DNA from: Galbibacter sp. BG1
Lineage (GTDB): Bacteria > Bacteroidota > Bacteroidia > Flavobacteriales > Flavobacteriaceae
Assembly: GCF_013391805.1 (NCBI RefSeq)
Contig: NZ_CP058364.1
Coordinates: 558,501-622,500 of the forward strand
Direction of reading: 5' to 3'
Length of the DNA stretch: 64,000 bases
Under the pieces are notes generated by a model. The model was given only the letters and a program-made list of their open reading frames with translations, did not search any database and was not told the DNA's origin. Shown piece by piece: positions 43,535-52,595 of the stretch; position 1 is the stretch's first letter; every line of letters begins with the position of its first letter. The position numbers and the translations under genes were made by a program.

Positions 43535-45016
43535 TTGAGAATTTTTCAGAACAAACTACTATCCATCTCCGCGTGTATTTTACTGCTCTTGGCCATCTTT
43601 ATATTTAGTTTTCCTGAAATAACCTATTCTACTATGGAAACTGGATCGCTTTGGGTACGGGATTATTTCGGAAATTACTATCTATACCTTGGTCTTTTTT
43701 GTGTAGTTTTTCTTTTAGCAATTGCCATTTCCCCGCTAGGAAAATTGAGATTGGGTAAAAACTCTGATAGACCAACCTATTCCAGATGGGCTTGGATTTC
43801 CATGCTTTACAGCGCAGGAATGGGTGCTGGGATTTTACTTCGTGCCGTACAAGAACCGGTTTATATGTTTTTAAATCCGCCCATAGAAACGGGAGCAGAT
43901 AACGCAACCATTGCGTTAGAGTACACCTTTTACCAATGGGGATTTACCGCTTGGGCTTTTTACGGACTTTTTGCGTTGGTTATTGGCCATTATTTATTTA
44001 CCAGAAACAAAAACACACTTATTAGCAGCACTATTTCGCATCAATTTAAAAGCCTAAAGCTTTTAAAGGCTGTAGATCTTTTGGTAATCCTCACCACAAT
44101 ATTCGGTCTAGTAGGGGCTGTAGGCCTTGGCACTACACAAATTAATGGAGGTATCAATCATTTATTAAAAACAAATCTCGACTTGGTTTCTACCATTTTT
44201 TTAACCCTTTTAATTTGCGCCTTTGCATTTATTTCCGCTTGGAAGGGCATTGATAAAGGAATAAAAAACATTTCTAAAGTTAATATTTTTATTACTATTT
44301 TACTTTTGTTGTTTGTGTTACTGCAGAGTGATATCATCTTTATATTAAAACGATTTGCTACCTCAACTATTCAATATATTAAAGATTTCGTTCCTTTGAG
44401 TTTAGCCATCGGAAAATTTGATCCCGGAAAACAGTTCCTTACGGATTGGACTTACTACTACTGGGCATTTTGGCTGGCTTGGGCTCCTTTTACAGGAGTT
44501 TTTATTGCTAGAATCTCAAAGGGGCGTACATTAAGGGAAATGCTTCTTGGTGTTATGATTATTCCTTCCCTGGGGTCTTTTTTATGGTTTACAGTATTTG
44601 GAGAAAATTCATTTAACCTTATAGAAGTTTGGGGAGGTTATAATAATGAGTTTAGTAATGTTTTTACTTCTATATTTGTTTTCCTTCAGCATTACCCATT
44701 TCAATTTTTGGTTAATACAACAGTAGTGCTATTGCTTATTGGTTTTCTATTGACATCGGTAGATTCTGCTATTTTTGTACTGAGTATGTTTAGCGACGGT
44801 GGAAATCCAGAACCAAAAAAATCGCATCGCATAATTTGGTCCATTATTATAGCAGTTTTTAGTATTGCCATGCTCGTATTGGGCAATGTAAAACCAGATA
44901 TAGATGTGTTGGTAGCACTGCAAAAGGTTTTAATAATTACATCCTTGCCTTTTGCATTGTTTATTCCAATAATGAGTTTTTTCTTTTTAAAGGAATTACT
45001 TCAAAAGAAGCCGTAA
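43535..45016 (+). CDS. BCCT-family betaine/carnitine/choline transporter
   Basis: 493 residues, twelve membrane segments. Start TTG 43535 gives MRIFQNKLLSISACILLLL. Family regions: GAGILLRAVQEPVYMF near the N-terminal part, and WTYYYWAFWLAWAPFTGVFIARIS, the conserved Trp-rich fifth-to-eighth segment signature. BCCT proteins import quaternary ammonium osmolytes by Na+ or H+ symport. The exact osmolyte is unknown. It follows a small hypothetical gene by 20 bp. Confidence 0.92.
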   Translation: MRIFQNKLLSISACILLLLAIFIFSFPEITYSTMETGSLWVRDYFGNYYLYLGLFCVVFLLAIAISPLGKLRLGKNSDRPTYSRWAWISMLYSAGMGAGILLRAVQEPVYMFLNPPIETGADNATIALEYTFYQWGFTAWAFYGLFALVIGHYLFTRNKNTLISSTISHQFKSLKLLKAVDLLVILTTIFGLVGAVGLGTTQINGGINHLLKTNLDLVSTIFLTLLICAFAFISAWKGIDKGIKNISKVNIFITILLLLFVLLQSDIIFILKRFATSTIQYIKDFVPLSLAIGKFDPGKQFLTDWTYYYWAFWLAWAPFTGVFIARISKGRTLREMLLGVMIIPSLGSFLWFTVFGENSFNLIEVWGGYNNEFSNVFTSIFVFLQHYPFQFLVNTTVVLLLIGFLLTSVDSAIFVLSMFSDGGNPEPKKSHRIIWSIIIAVFSIAMLVLGNVKPDIDVLVALQKVLIITSLPFALFIPIMSFFFLKELLQKKP

Positions 45017-45048
45017 ATATTTTAAGCATTCCACCGCCAACAAATTAC

Positions 45049-46518
45049 CTATTTATAAATCAATGCATTTTCAAAATCCTTTTCTGGGTTCTCTAGATTT
45101 ACCAAATAACCATTTATAACAAGATATTTCAAAGCACCGTCTTTCTTCAAAAAGAAAGTTGGGTTCGCACCAACGTATAAATTAACATCGGTATTCCTTT
45201 CTTTGGTCAACACATGTAATGGGATATTCATAGCGTCTTTATCTTGAGGTATATTCTCTACCTTCACAAAAGCATATCCGTCTTTTAAAAAAGTATTTAC
45301 TCCTTTCTCGTGTAAAACCCCAATGGACTTTAAGGTTTCTGGATAGATTTTTGGCGGAACAACTTCAAAAGTGGAAGCATCGAATTCTTTATAACCAAAA
45401 TAGGTAGAAAGATCTCCCATATCAACTACACTTCCCCTGGTGTAGTAGCCTGATTCGGTATTGGTAGCAACTTCGTAATTGTTAATCCCTAAATCTACCG
45501 TGTATGTTTCTCCCAATAGCTGATATTGCACCCCAACTAATTTCAAATCGAACAACTTACGATCGTTTTCGGGGATCTTGAAATACTCTTCTTTGGGAGT
45601 ACTCTCAAATTCTTTGGTTGCAATGGCATGCACCGCAGATAAAATAGTAACAAAATTAAGCTTTCTAATAAATTGCTTTTCTGGGTCATCTGGATACCCA
45701 CCAGATTCGATAAGCACAACGCTGGTCCCCCATTTTTGAATATTATCGCCAAAAGCACGGGGTTCAAAATCGTCGTTATACCTTCCTACTTGTCCTGGGG
45801 CATATTTTTGAAGAATCCCGTTCATATAACCAATCAATTTCATTGCATTTCCTCGCACTTCATTTACATCTTTTTCATAATTAAATGCCGGTGCCAAGTA
45901 AGAAATGGTAGCAGGCTTTGGGGTTTGCACAGCGTTGTAATAAGTACTTTGGTCGTGCAAATTAAAACCAAAATCGGCATCCAAACTGTCTCGAACCTTT
46001 TTCAGGGTTTGCCCTTCGGGCGATTGCAATCTTAAAGCATCCCTATTAATATCTATTCCCAAGGCGTTTCTTCTAGTAAAAACCTCCGCTCCGTCGGGAT
46101 TTAACATGGGCAGAAAATGAATTCGCAAGTTGGAAAGCATAACTTTTTTCTCTTTTCTGAAATCTTTTGATTTAAAGAAATTAACAATGTCAAAAATTGC
46201 CATCGTTGCAGTAGATTCGTCCCCATGCATTTGAGACCAAAGAAAAACATCTACTTCTCCTTCTCCAAAACTTATTAAATGAAGCGGTGTACCTTTAATG
46301 GAAGTACCCACTTGATGTATTTCGAAAAAAGAATCTTCTTTTAAAGCCTCGATAAGTGGCGAAATCTTTTCATATGAAAATCTACGCTGGGTGATGCTTT
46401 CTTCTTTATAAGAGTCGTACTTTTCAAATAAATCCCGATAAAAGTCTTGTGCGGATACCGTTAGTAAACCCATAAAAAATGAGCTTAAAAAAATGAGTTT
46501 TCTGATGTCTATTTTCAT
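45049..46518 (-). CDS. M14-family zinc carboxypeptidase, secreted
   Basis: 489 residues with a signal peptide (FLSSFFMGLLTVSAQD). The zinc site is visible in SQMHGDESTATMAI (His and Glu), with the distal His in NLHDQST, and the substrate-binding Asn/Arg in LGIDINRDALRL. The catalytic Glu lies in SVVLIESGGYPDD. It should remove C-terminal residues from peptides or peptidoglycan stems. A ~200-residue C-terminal extension of unknown function follows. It is downstream of the amidase gene with 6 bp between them. Confidence 0.9.
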   Translation of the reverse strand: MKIDIRKLIFLSSFFMGLLTVSAQDFYRDLFEKYDSYKEESITQRRFSYEKISPLIEALKEDSFFEIHQVGTSIKGTPLHLISFGEGEVDVFLWSQMHGDESTATMAIFDIVNFFKSKDFRKEKKVMLSNLRIHFLPMLNPDGAEVFTRRNALGIDINRDALRLQSPEGQTLKKVRDSLDADFGFNLHDQSTYYNAVQTPKPATISYLAPAFNYEKDVNEVRGNAMKLIGYMNGILQKYAPGQVGRYNDDFEPRAFGDNIQKWGTSVVLIESGGYPDDPEKQFIRKLNFVTILSAVHAIATKEFESTPKEEYFKIPENDRKLFDLKLVGVQYQLLGETYTVDLGINNYEVATNTESGYYTRGSVVDMGDLSTYFGYKEFDASTFEVVPPKIYPETLKSIGVLHEKGVNTFLKDGYAFVKVENIPQDKDAMNIPLHVLTKERNTDVNLYVGANPTFFLKKDGALKYLVINGYLVNLENPEKDFENALIYK

Positions 46519-46524
46519 TCTATT

Positions 46525-47181
46525 TTATTTCTCTGGTAAAGGTTTTAAATCTAAATTGGTAAGGGCTTCCCTTATGGAGGTCATAAATTCGACGTTCGGA
46601 TCGGTTTTTACTGTTCGGTATCCTTCATCCTGCTCCAACCATAGTTCATGCCCCTCAAATAATTGATATTCATAATGCCCAATCACATAATCTATGGGGT
46701 ATTTTTTCTTTAAATATTTAATCAATTTAATGTTCGATTTCAGTTGCGCGTCGGTTAAAGGCAAATCGGGGCCGCCTACATTTTCAATTCCAATTGCACA
46801 ATGGTTCAAACCTATTACATGTCTGGCCATAGTAGTTTCTGGCATTAATCTATAAATAGTACCATCTTGGTCTACCAGAAATTGGGAAGACACATTTAAA
46901 TTCCCAGCTCCAGAAATAGCCGTCCTAAAATTAGGAAGGTACACATCGTAAAAAGCATCCAAGGACTTTTGAAAAGAAGGAATAGCTGTCCAGTGCACAA
47001 CTACCATTTTAGGAATAATAGTTGGTTCTTCGACATCTAGATTGTAATGCTCCTGCATATAATCTAGCGTTAATTCTGATCTTTCATTATTAAAAACAAT
47101 AGGTTCGTCTATTATTTTAGGGCCACAAGAAGCAACTATTGCTCCTATAATTGCACTTACCATTATCGCTCTTGTTTTCAT
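46525..47181 (-). CDS. N-acetylmuramoyl-L-alanine amidase (Amidase_2), lipoprotein
   Basis: 218 residues from ATG 47181 (MKTRAIMVSAIIGAIVASCG), a lipoprotein signal with lipobox Cys19; the longer frame to 47220 is less likely. Amidase_2 motifs: VVHWTAIPS (zinc His), SSQFLVDQDGTIYRL, HCAIGIENVGG and VIGHYEYQ. It should cut the amide link between MurNAc and the peptide stem at the cell envelope. It is paired with a secreted M14 carboxypeptidase, consistent with recycling or trimming of wall peptides. Confidence 0.9.
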   Translation of the reverse strand: MKTRAIMVSAIIGAIVASCGPKIIDEPIVFNNERSELTLDYMQEHYNLDVEEPTIIPKMVVVHWTAIPSFQKSLDAFYDVYLPNFRTAISGAGNLNVSSQFLVDQDGTIYRLMPETTMARHVIGLNHCAIGIENVGGPDLPLTDAQLKSNIKLIKYLKKKYPIDYVIGHYEYQLFEGHELWLEQDEGYRTVKTDPNVEFMTSIREALTNLDLKPLPEK

Positions 47182-47440
47182 GACCACATATTTATTAGCA
47201 AAATAATTCAATTCTTTCATTCAATGATAATCTATATCTCCATAAACCCGTTTTTTCGACCAACCGAGGTTCCCTAAAAACATTCACCTTTCATTAGATA
47301 TTACTTCGAATTCAAAAATATAAATATTGAGATGTAAAAAGGCATATTTATCCTTAAAAAGAAAGCCTAAAATTTATCAATATTCTATTTCGATGAATTT
47401 CAAAAAATATTAGGAATAATAACAACTCTTTAGAAAGCAA

Positions 47441-47471
47441 AAAAGCTGCTTAGTAACCAAAGCAGCTTTTA
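47441..47471 (-). terminator. Rho-independent terminator after cysH
   Basis: AAAAGCTGCTT (47441-47451) and AAGCAGCTTTT (47460-47470) form a perfect stem. On the minus strand it ends in TTTTTT, 22 bp after the cysH stop. Confidence 0.8.
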
Positions 47472-47491
47472 ATTTTTTTATCGTAAAATGT

Positions 47492-48103
47492 TCAACTCAC
47501 ATGCAATCCGCACTCCCTGTTTTCCAACACTTTGGTCGGGTCGAAGTAGTCAAACTCATTTTCTAAATTGTTTTTTTCCAAATAAACATCCAATTCCTCA
47601 TCTGTATAATAAAAAAATGGACTCACCTTTAACACTCCATCTTCCCCTTTGGTTACAATATCCAAGGTATCCCGAAAAGCGGTCTGACCTTTTCTAAGGT
47701 TTGTAAACCAAACATCTGGTTTATTTTCGGCCATTGCTCTTTTAAAAGGCTCTAGCTTTACCTGTTCTGTAAAAACTTTGTGTAACGGATCGTCTATGCT
47801 AGGAATACCCATGACCATATTTCTATGGGCCACTGTTTGCTTTGGCACATAAAGTTTTACATTCAACCCCAAAGATTTAATCAACCTTTCGGCATGTAAA
47901 TAGGTTTTATTGGTGTTATAACCAGTATCGCACCAAACAACAGGAATGTCCTTTTTAACTTGAGTAGTGGCATGCAGAATCGCAGCTTCATAAGGTCTAA
48001 AGTTGGTAGTAACCACGGCTTTATCGCCCTGTTCTATAGCCCAAGCTACAATTTCTTGAGGCGATTTACCCTTTAGCTGTTTATTTATTTCTTTTAAATC
48101 CAT
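47492..48103 (-). CDS. cysH: Phosphoadenylyl-sulfate reductase (CysH, PAPS-type)
   Basis: 203 residues with the PAPS reductase fold: VVTTNFRPYEA (P-loop-like PP motif), VVWCDTGYNTNKTY and VWFTNLRKGQTAFR. The nucleophilic Cys is in the C-terminal ECGLHVS. The four extra Cys of iron-sulfur APS reductases are absent, favouring PAPS as substrate. It makes sulfite for cysteine synthesis. No other sulfate-assimilation genes are in the window. An Rrf2 regulator gene follows upstream 106 bp away. Confidence 0.93.
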   Translation of the reverse strand: MDLKEINKQLKGKSPQEIVAWAIEQGDKAVVTTNFRPYEAAILHATTQVKKDIPVVWCDTGYNTNKTYLHAERLIKSLGLNVKLYVPKQTVAHRNMVMGIPSIDDPLHKVFTEQVKLEPFKRAMAENKPDVWFTNLRKGQTAFRDTLDIVTKGEDGVLKVSPFFYYTDEELDVYLEKNNLENEFDYFDPTKVLENRECGLHVS

Positions 48104-48209
48104 CTTCTTTGTATCTAATAGAAAGGCAAAGATATTAATAGTCTAGTTAATTACTAGGTTTTTAACGAAAAAATCACAATTAATTTTAAAAACCCTGCTA
48201 ACAAAACAT

Positions 48210-48635
48210 TTAAGATGGAAGCGTAGATTCTGTAAGATCTGCGAGCGACTTATTTTCCAAGACTTTTAGCGTACTGTCCCTCACCTCTATCATCAATTTG
48301 CTTAACGAACACGTTTCTTCGTCCTTGCAGTCATCGCATTTCTCATAAAAATTTAAACTTACGCAGGGCAGCATAGCTATGGGACCTTCCAATACACGAA
48401 TTAAAGAAGCTACCGTTATTTTTTCTGGCTCCCGTATTAAGTAGTAACCTCCGCCCTTTCCTTTTTTAGAACTAAGAAAACCGCTGTTTTTTAGTTGAAG
48501 TAATATAATTTCCAGGAATTTTTTGGAGATGTTTTCTTGTTCGGCTATTTCGGAAATTAGCACGGGCTTCCTACTTTCCTTTTTGGCCATGTAAGTAAGT
48601 GCTTTAAGTCCGTATTTTGTCTTTTTTGAAAGCAT
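48210..48635 (-). CDS. Rrf2-family transcriptional regulator
   Basis: 141 residues with an N-terminal winged helix (LKALTYMAKKESRKPVLISEIAEQENISKKFLEIIL in pieces) and a Cys cluster C91, C100, C103, C109 in CVSLNFYEKCDDCKDEETC, in the region where IscR and NsrR hold an iron-sulfur cluster. Rrf2 proteins control sulfur and iron-sulfur genes. Its position upstream of cysH on the same strand makes regulation of sulfate assimilation likely; that is inference. Confidence 0.93.
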   Translation of the reverse strand: MLSKKTKYGLKALTYMAKKESRKPVLISEIAEQENISKKFLEIILLQLKNSGFLSSKKGKGGGYYLIREPEKITVASLIRVLEGPIAMLPCVSLNFYEKCDDCKDEETCSLSKLMIEVRDSTLKVLENKSLADLTESTLPS

Positions 48636-48672
48636 AAATTATTTAAATCTAGGTCGATATGCCTCTAAGATA

Positions 48673-49605
48673 CTATTTTTTTGGTAGAAAAATTTCTGTC
48701 ATCATGCAACGAGCGCTGCCACCCCCACAGGTTTCTATGGTTTCCAAATCGGAAGAAACAATGGTAACGTATTTTTCAATTACCCTTTTTTGAGCATCGG
48801 TTAAACTATCGTGGGCAGATTTGCTCATTGCCAAATACTTTTTCCCGTCGGCTCCCTCAACCTGCAACATATTACCCGCAAATTCATTCATCTGCGTTTC
48901 AGAAATATCTATAATTTCCTTTCCATCCCCTTTAAGGTGATTGATTACATTTTTTCGTTCCTTTTTATCATCGATGGTACTCAGACAAATTACTGTAAAA
49001 TCATCACCAACACACATCATTACGTTGGTGTGGTAAATTGGTTTACGCTCTCCGTCCACCGATTGATTAGCAGTGAAAATTACTGGAAAATATTCAAAAT
49101 CCTCACAAAATTCAATAAACAGCTCCTCGTCAGCTCTTGGTGAGAGTGCACAATAAGCTTTCTTATTTACCCTATCCAGTATGATACTGCCCGTACCTTC
49201 CAAAAATATTTCATCTTCTTCAGCAGCAGTATAATCCATTACATCATCAATACGGAAACCATTTGCCTCTAGGGTATTTAGAACACCCTCGTTTCTTTCC
49301 AAACGTCTGTTTTCAGCAAACATAGGATACAATGCCAAAGTACCATCTTCATGGGTTGAGATCCAATTGTTAGGAAAAATAGAGTCTGGCGTGTCTGGCT
49401 CTTTGGTATCTTGTACCACAATTACGTTTACGCCTACCCCTTTCAGTTTATCTACAAAAGCATCAAATTCTTGCTGCGCCTTTGCATTTACCGTTTCATT
49501 TAAAATATCTAAATCCTCTTGAAAGTAATTGTTTACAGCGGTTTGCTCGTTCATTCTAAAACTTATAGGACGAACCATTAAAATGGTATTGGTAATCTGT
49601 CTCAT
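48673..49605 (-). CDS. ctlX: Citrulline utilisation hydrolase CtlX (guanidine-modifying enzyme fold)
   Basis: 310 residues, usual CtlX length. The fold of the arginine-deiminase superfamily is visible: SIFPNNWISTHEDGTLALYPM, EDEIFLEGTGSIILDR, and the nucleophilic Cys in GGGSARCMMTEIF. The assignment to CtlX rather than arginine deiminase rests on length and the NNW region. It shares the strand with an NTF2-like gene and a second deiminase-fold gene. Confidence 0.88.
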   Translation of the reverse strand: MRQITNTILMVRPISFRMNEQTAVNNYFQEDLDILNETVNAKAQQEFDAFVDKLKGVGVNVIVVQDTKEPDTPDSIFPNNWISTHEDGTLALYPMFAENRRLERNEGVLNTLEANGFRIDDVMDYTAAEEDEIFLEGTGSIILDRVNKKAYCALSPRADEELFIEFCEDFEYFPVIFTANQSVDGERKPIYHTNVMMCVGDDFTVICLSTIDDKKERKNVINHLKGDGKEIIDISETQMNEFAGNMLQVEGADGKKYLAMSKSAHDSLTDAQKRVIEKYVTIVSSDLETIETCGGGSARCMMTEIFLPKK

Positions 49606-49688
49606 AGGCTATTTTTTTAACGCGCAAAACTACAAATTAAGAGGTTTGCGCAAAGCTGGAAGCTAAGATTTTTGTGTGAATATTATTT

Positions 49689-50063
49689 TTAAATCATGGT
49701 GTTATTATTGGCTGAATTTTTAGGGATTTGCTGAATGGCATCCCAATGCTCAACAATTTTCCCATCAACATCAAACCTGAAGAAATCCATTGTAACATAA
49801 GCGTCGTCCCCAGGCCAAACCTGATGGGAGTGTAGTGCTACCAAATCACCTTCTGAGATCACCCTAACAAAATCGATAGTTTTATTTGGGTATTCTGCAT
49901 GCATCCTTTCAAAATAAGAAATAAAACCTTCTTTACCATCTTCTACTGCTGGATTATGCTGAATGTATTTACTGCCAACGTACAATTCGACAGCTTTTCT
50001 AGGATTCCCTTCAAAAGCCATTTTGTAAAAAGCAACAGCATTGTCTTTCATCAAATCTCTCAT
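49689..50063 (-). CDS. NTF2-like/SnoaL-type protein, 124 aa
   Basis: 124 residues with the SnoaL/ester-cyclase-like pattern YVGSKYIQHNPAVEDGKEGFISYF and MDFFRFDVDGKIVEHWDAIQ. The fold is a cone-shaped cup binding small molecules; members range from isomerases to stress proteins with unknown ligands. It lies between the two guanidine-hydrolase-fold genes, 17 bp after the one upstream, so it is probably co-transcribed. Confidence 0.82.
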   Translation of the reverse strand: MRDLMKDNAVAFYKMAFEGNPRKAVELYVGSKYIQHNPAVEDGKEGFISYFERMHAEYPNKTIDFVRVISEGDLVALHSHQVWPGDDAYVTMDFFRFDVDGKIVEHWDAIQQIPKNSANNNTMI

Positions 50064-50080
50064 CCCTTACTTTTTTTACT

Positions 50081-50998
50081 TTATGCTTCCCTAATTAAAG
50101 GCATAGTGGAACAGCGTAACAGCCCTTCCTGCTTAGCAATTTCTGCATACGGAATTTCCTCCACGGTAAAACCTTTCTCGCGTAACCAATTATTTAAACG
50201 AGTAAAGTTCTTTTCTGAAACTACCACATCTGGCGCAATGGAAAACACATTGCTAAACATATGGTACATCTCCTTTTTAGAGATATGAAATAGGTTCTCT
50301 TTTCCGAAGAGATTCGTGAGATAATTATAATCTTCTATGTTTCTGAAACCTTCTTTATGGATAATCCCCTTATTTTCCCCCACTGGCTGAAAACAACAGT
50401 CTAAATGCAGCGCATTGTCTTCTGCCACTGTATTGGATTTACTAAGATCAAATTCTTTTACAATTTTATGCGGAAAAAGTTCTTTTATAAAGTTTACCCC
50501 ATGCATATTGGTTCTAGCGGTAATATAATTTGGATAATCTTCCCCTTTATAAGTACCAATGAATATATGATCGTTCCACAACATTACGTCCCCTCCTTCA
50601 ATATGCACTTCTTCTGGTGGTGTAATTACCTTTTCAGGATCGATTTGATTGATTACATATTGAATGGCCTCCAACTCCACTTCCCTATCTGGAAGAATGT
50701 TGGACTTAATAAGGAAATCGTCTATTACAAAAGCAATATCCCTAGAAAATATCTGATTGCAATCTTGAAAAATTTCTGGTCGGTATACTTTTACATTGTA
50801 TTTCTCAAAAACAGTGTTGAAAGCCTCCATTTCCAAAATCATATCCTCTTCTTTTGGATAGGTTCCAGCTTTAACATGCTCTAACGACTTAGGATCGTAG
50901 GCTTCTTCGACTGTTGGAACCGGACCATTACTTTTTGCAGTTCCTAAAATAACTGCTTTTAGTCTGGAGGTTTCATTTACAACATGCAATTTTAACAT
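50081..50998 (-). CDS. Arginine deiminase-related protein (guanidine-modifying enzyme fold)
   Basis: 305 residues from ATG 50998 (MLKLHVVNETSRLKAV); the frame start three codons earlier is TTG. Superfamily motifs: SRDIAFVIDD, EVHIEGGDVML (acidic active-site pair), HLDCCFQP (His) and the C-terminal nucleophilic Cys in LLRCSTMPLIR. It should hydrolyse a guanidine or ureido compound such as arginine or a methylated arginine; specificity cannot be decided between arginine deiminase and dimethylarginine hydrolase types. It heads the minus-strand group with the NTF2-like and ctlX genes. Confidence 0.88.
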   Translation of the reverse strand: MLKLHVVNETSRLKAVILGTAKSNGPVPTVEEAYDPKSLEHVKAGTYPKEEDMILEMEAFNTVFEKYNVKVYRPEIFQDCNQIFSRDIAFVIDDFLIKSNILPDREVELEAIQYVINQIDPEKVITPPEEVHIEGGDVMLWNDHIFIGTYKGEDYPNYITARTNMHGVNFIKELFPHKIVKEFDLSKSNTVAEDNALHLDCCFQPVGENKGIIHKEGFRNIEDYNYLTNLFGKENLFHISKKEMYHMFSNVFSIAPDVVVSEKNFTRLNNWLREKGFTVEEIPYAEIAKQEGLLRCSTMPLIREA

Positions 50999-51117
50999 AA
51001 ATCTCAATTTTGAAGGGGCTAAAATATGAAATCAATAAAAGAATATCATTATTAAAACTAAAAAATTAAATCAATCTTACTTTAACCATTTTTATTCGGA
51101 ATATCTCCATAAGAAAT

Positions 51118-51147
51118 AAAAAAGGACATACTGTTTAAGCATGCCCT
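51118..51147 (-). terminator. Terminator-like hairpin after gltA
   Basis: On the minus strand GGGCATGC and GTATGTCC pair (with G-U pairs) around a 7-nt loop and are followed by six T residues, 24 bp past the gltA stop. Confidence 0.6.
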
Positions 51148-51170
51148 ATTAAAATTATTAAAGTTGAAAT

Positions 51171-52454
51171 TTATCTTTCTTCAACTGGAGTAAAAGACCT
51201 GTGGTTTTCACCTATATAGACTTGTCTAGGTCTTCCTATTGGTTCTTTCTTTAAACGCATTTCTCTCCATTGGGCAATCCAACCTGGAAGTCTACCCAAG
51301 GCAAACATTACAGTGAACATTTCCGTAGGGATCCCAAGAGCTCTGTAAATAATACCAGAATAGAAATCTACGTTAGGATATAATTTTCTTTTTACGAAGT
51401 AATCGTCTTCAAGGGCTTGTTTTTCTAAACCTTTTGCAATAGCCAATACCGGGTCTTCAACTCCAAGATCTTCCAATACTTCATCGGCAGATTTCTTGAT
51501 AATCTTAGCACGTGGATCGAAGTTTTTGTAAACTCGGTGACCGAAGCCCATTAAACGGAAAGGATCTTCTTTATCCTTCGCTTTTTCCATGTACTTGGCA
51601 GTGTCCCCACCGTCTTGCTTAATCCCCTCCAACATTTCAATTACTGCTTGGTTCGCCCCACCGTGTAAAGGGCCCCAAAGTGCAGAAACACCTGCTGATA
51701 ATGAAGCAAATAAACCTGCATGTGAAGAACCAACAATTCTTACGGTTGAAGTAGAACAGTTTTGCTCATGATCTGCGTGAAGAATAAGCAACTTGTCCAG
51801 CGCATCTACCACTACTGGATTTAATTTATACTGCTCATTAGGCTTTTTAAACATCATGTAAAGCATGTTCTCTACGTAACCTAATGAAGAATCGCCATAA
51901 TCATAAGGCTTTGAGTTTCTTCTTCTAAGTGTCCAAGCCGCAAGCACAGGGAATTTACCCATAATTTTAACGATGGCTTGGTACATGTCTTCTTCAGAAT
52001 TAATATCTACAGAAGAAGGGTTAAAAGCAGTTAAAGCACTTGTCAAAGACGACAAGACACCCATTGGGTGTGCCGTTCTTGGAAAACTATCTACAATCTT
52101 TTTTACATCTTCATCTACTTCAGAATTTGCTTTAATATCTGCGTGGAATTTATCCAACTGTTGTTTGTTTGGCAATTCTCCAAAAATCAGCAAATATGCA
52201 ACTTCTAGGAAGTTCGCTTTTTCGGCAAGGTCTTCAATAGTATAACCTCTGTATCTCAAAATACCTTTCTCCCCATCTAAATAAGTAATCGCGCTTTCGC
52301 AAGAACCTGTATTTTTATAACCTGGATCTAAAGTAATAATACCTGTAGAAGCTCTTAGCGTTTTAATATCTATCGCTAATTCATTCTCCGTACCTTCTAC
52401 AACTGGGAATTCTATTTTTTTACCTTTATACTCAAAAGTAGCCGTATCTGACAT
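51171..52454 (-). CDS. gltA: Citrate synthase
   Basis: 427 residues from ATG 52454 (MSDTATFEYKGKKIEFPVVEG); the open frame to 52511 is a non-homologous extension. Signature motifs: LHADHEQNCSTSTVRIVGSSHA (active-site His, in pieces), GFGHRVYKNFDPRA (His and Arg) and VDFYSGIIYRALGIP (Asp). The length is typical of the type II-size hexameric enzyme. It condenses acetyl-CoA with oxaloacetate to start the TCA cycle. It is transcribed from the same strand as eno and carA further along, a grouping seen in flavobacteria. Confidence 0.97.
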   Translation of the reverse strand: MSDTATFEYKGKKIEFPVVEGTENELAIDIKTLRASTGIITLDPGYKNTGSCESAITYLDGEKGILRYRGYTIEDLAEKANFLEVAYLLIFGELPNKQQLDKFHADIKANSEVDEDVKKIVDSFPRTAHPMGVLSSLTSALTAFNPSSVDINSEEDMYQAIVKIMGKFPVLAAWTLRRRNSKPYDYGDSSLGYVENMLYMMFKKPNEQYKLNPVVVDALDKLLILHADHEQNCSTSTVRIVGSSHAGLFASLSAGVSALWGPLHGGANQAVIEMLEGIKQDGGDTAKYMEKAKDKEDPFRLMGFGHRVYKNFDPRAKIIKKSADEVLEDLGVEDPVLAIAKGLEKQALEDDYFVKRKLYPNVDFYSGIIYRALGIPTEMFTVMFALGRLPGWIAQWREMRLKKEPIGRPRQVYIGENHRSFTPVEER

Positions 52455-52595
52455 AATATATTTTAATTTTTTATATTTTTTACAAGTGTTGCGAAAATAC
52501 GAAATAATCAATTAATTCCCTTGGAACGACGGTTCTTTTTCAGGGTTTTAGAAGTTAAAAAAATGCGAAAAAACACCCGTATTTCAAAATTGCAG

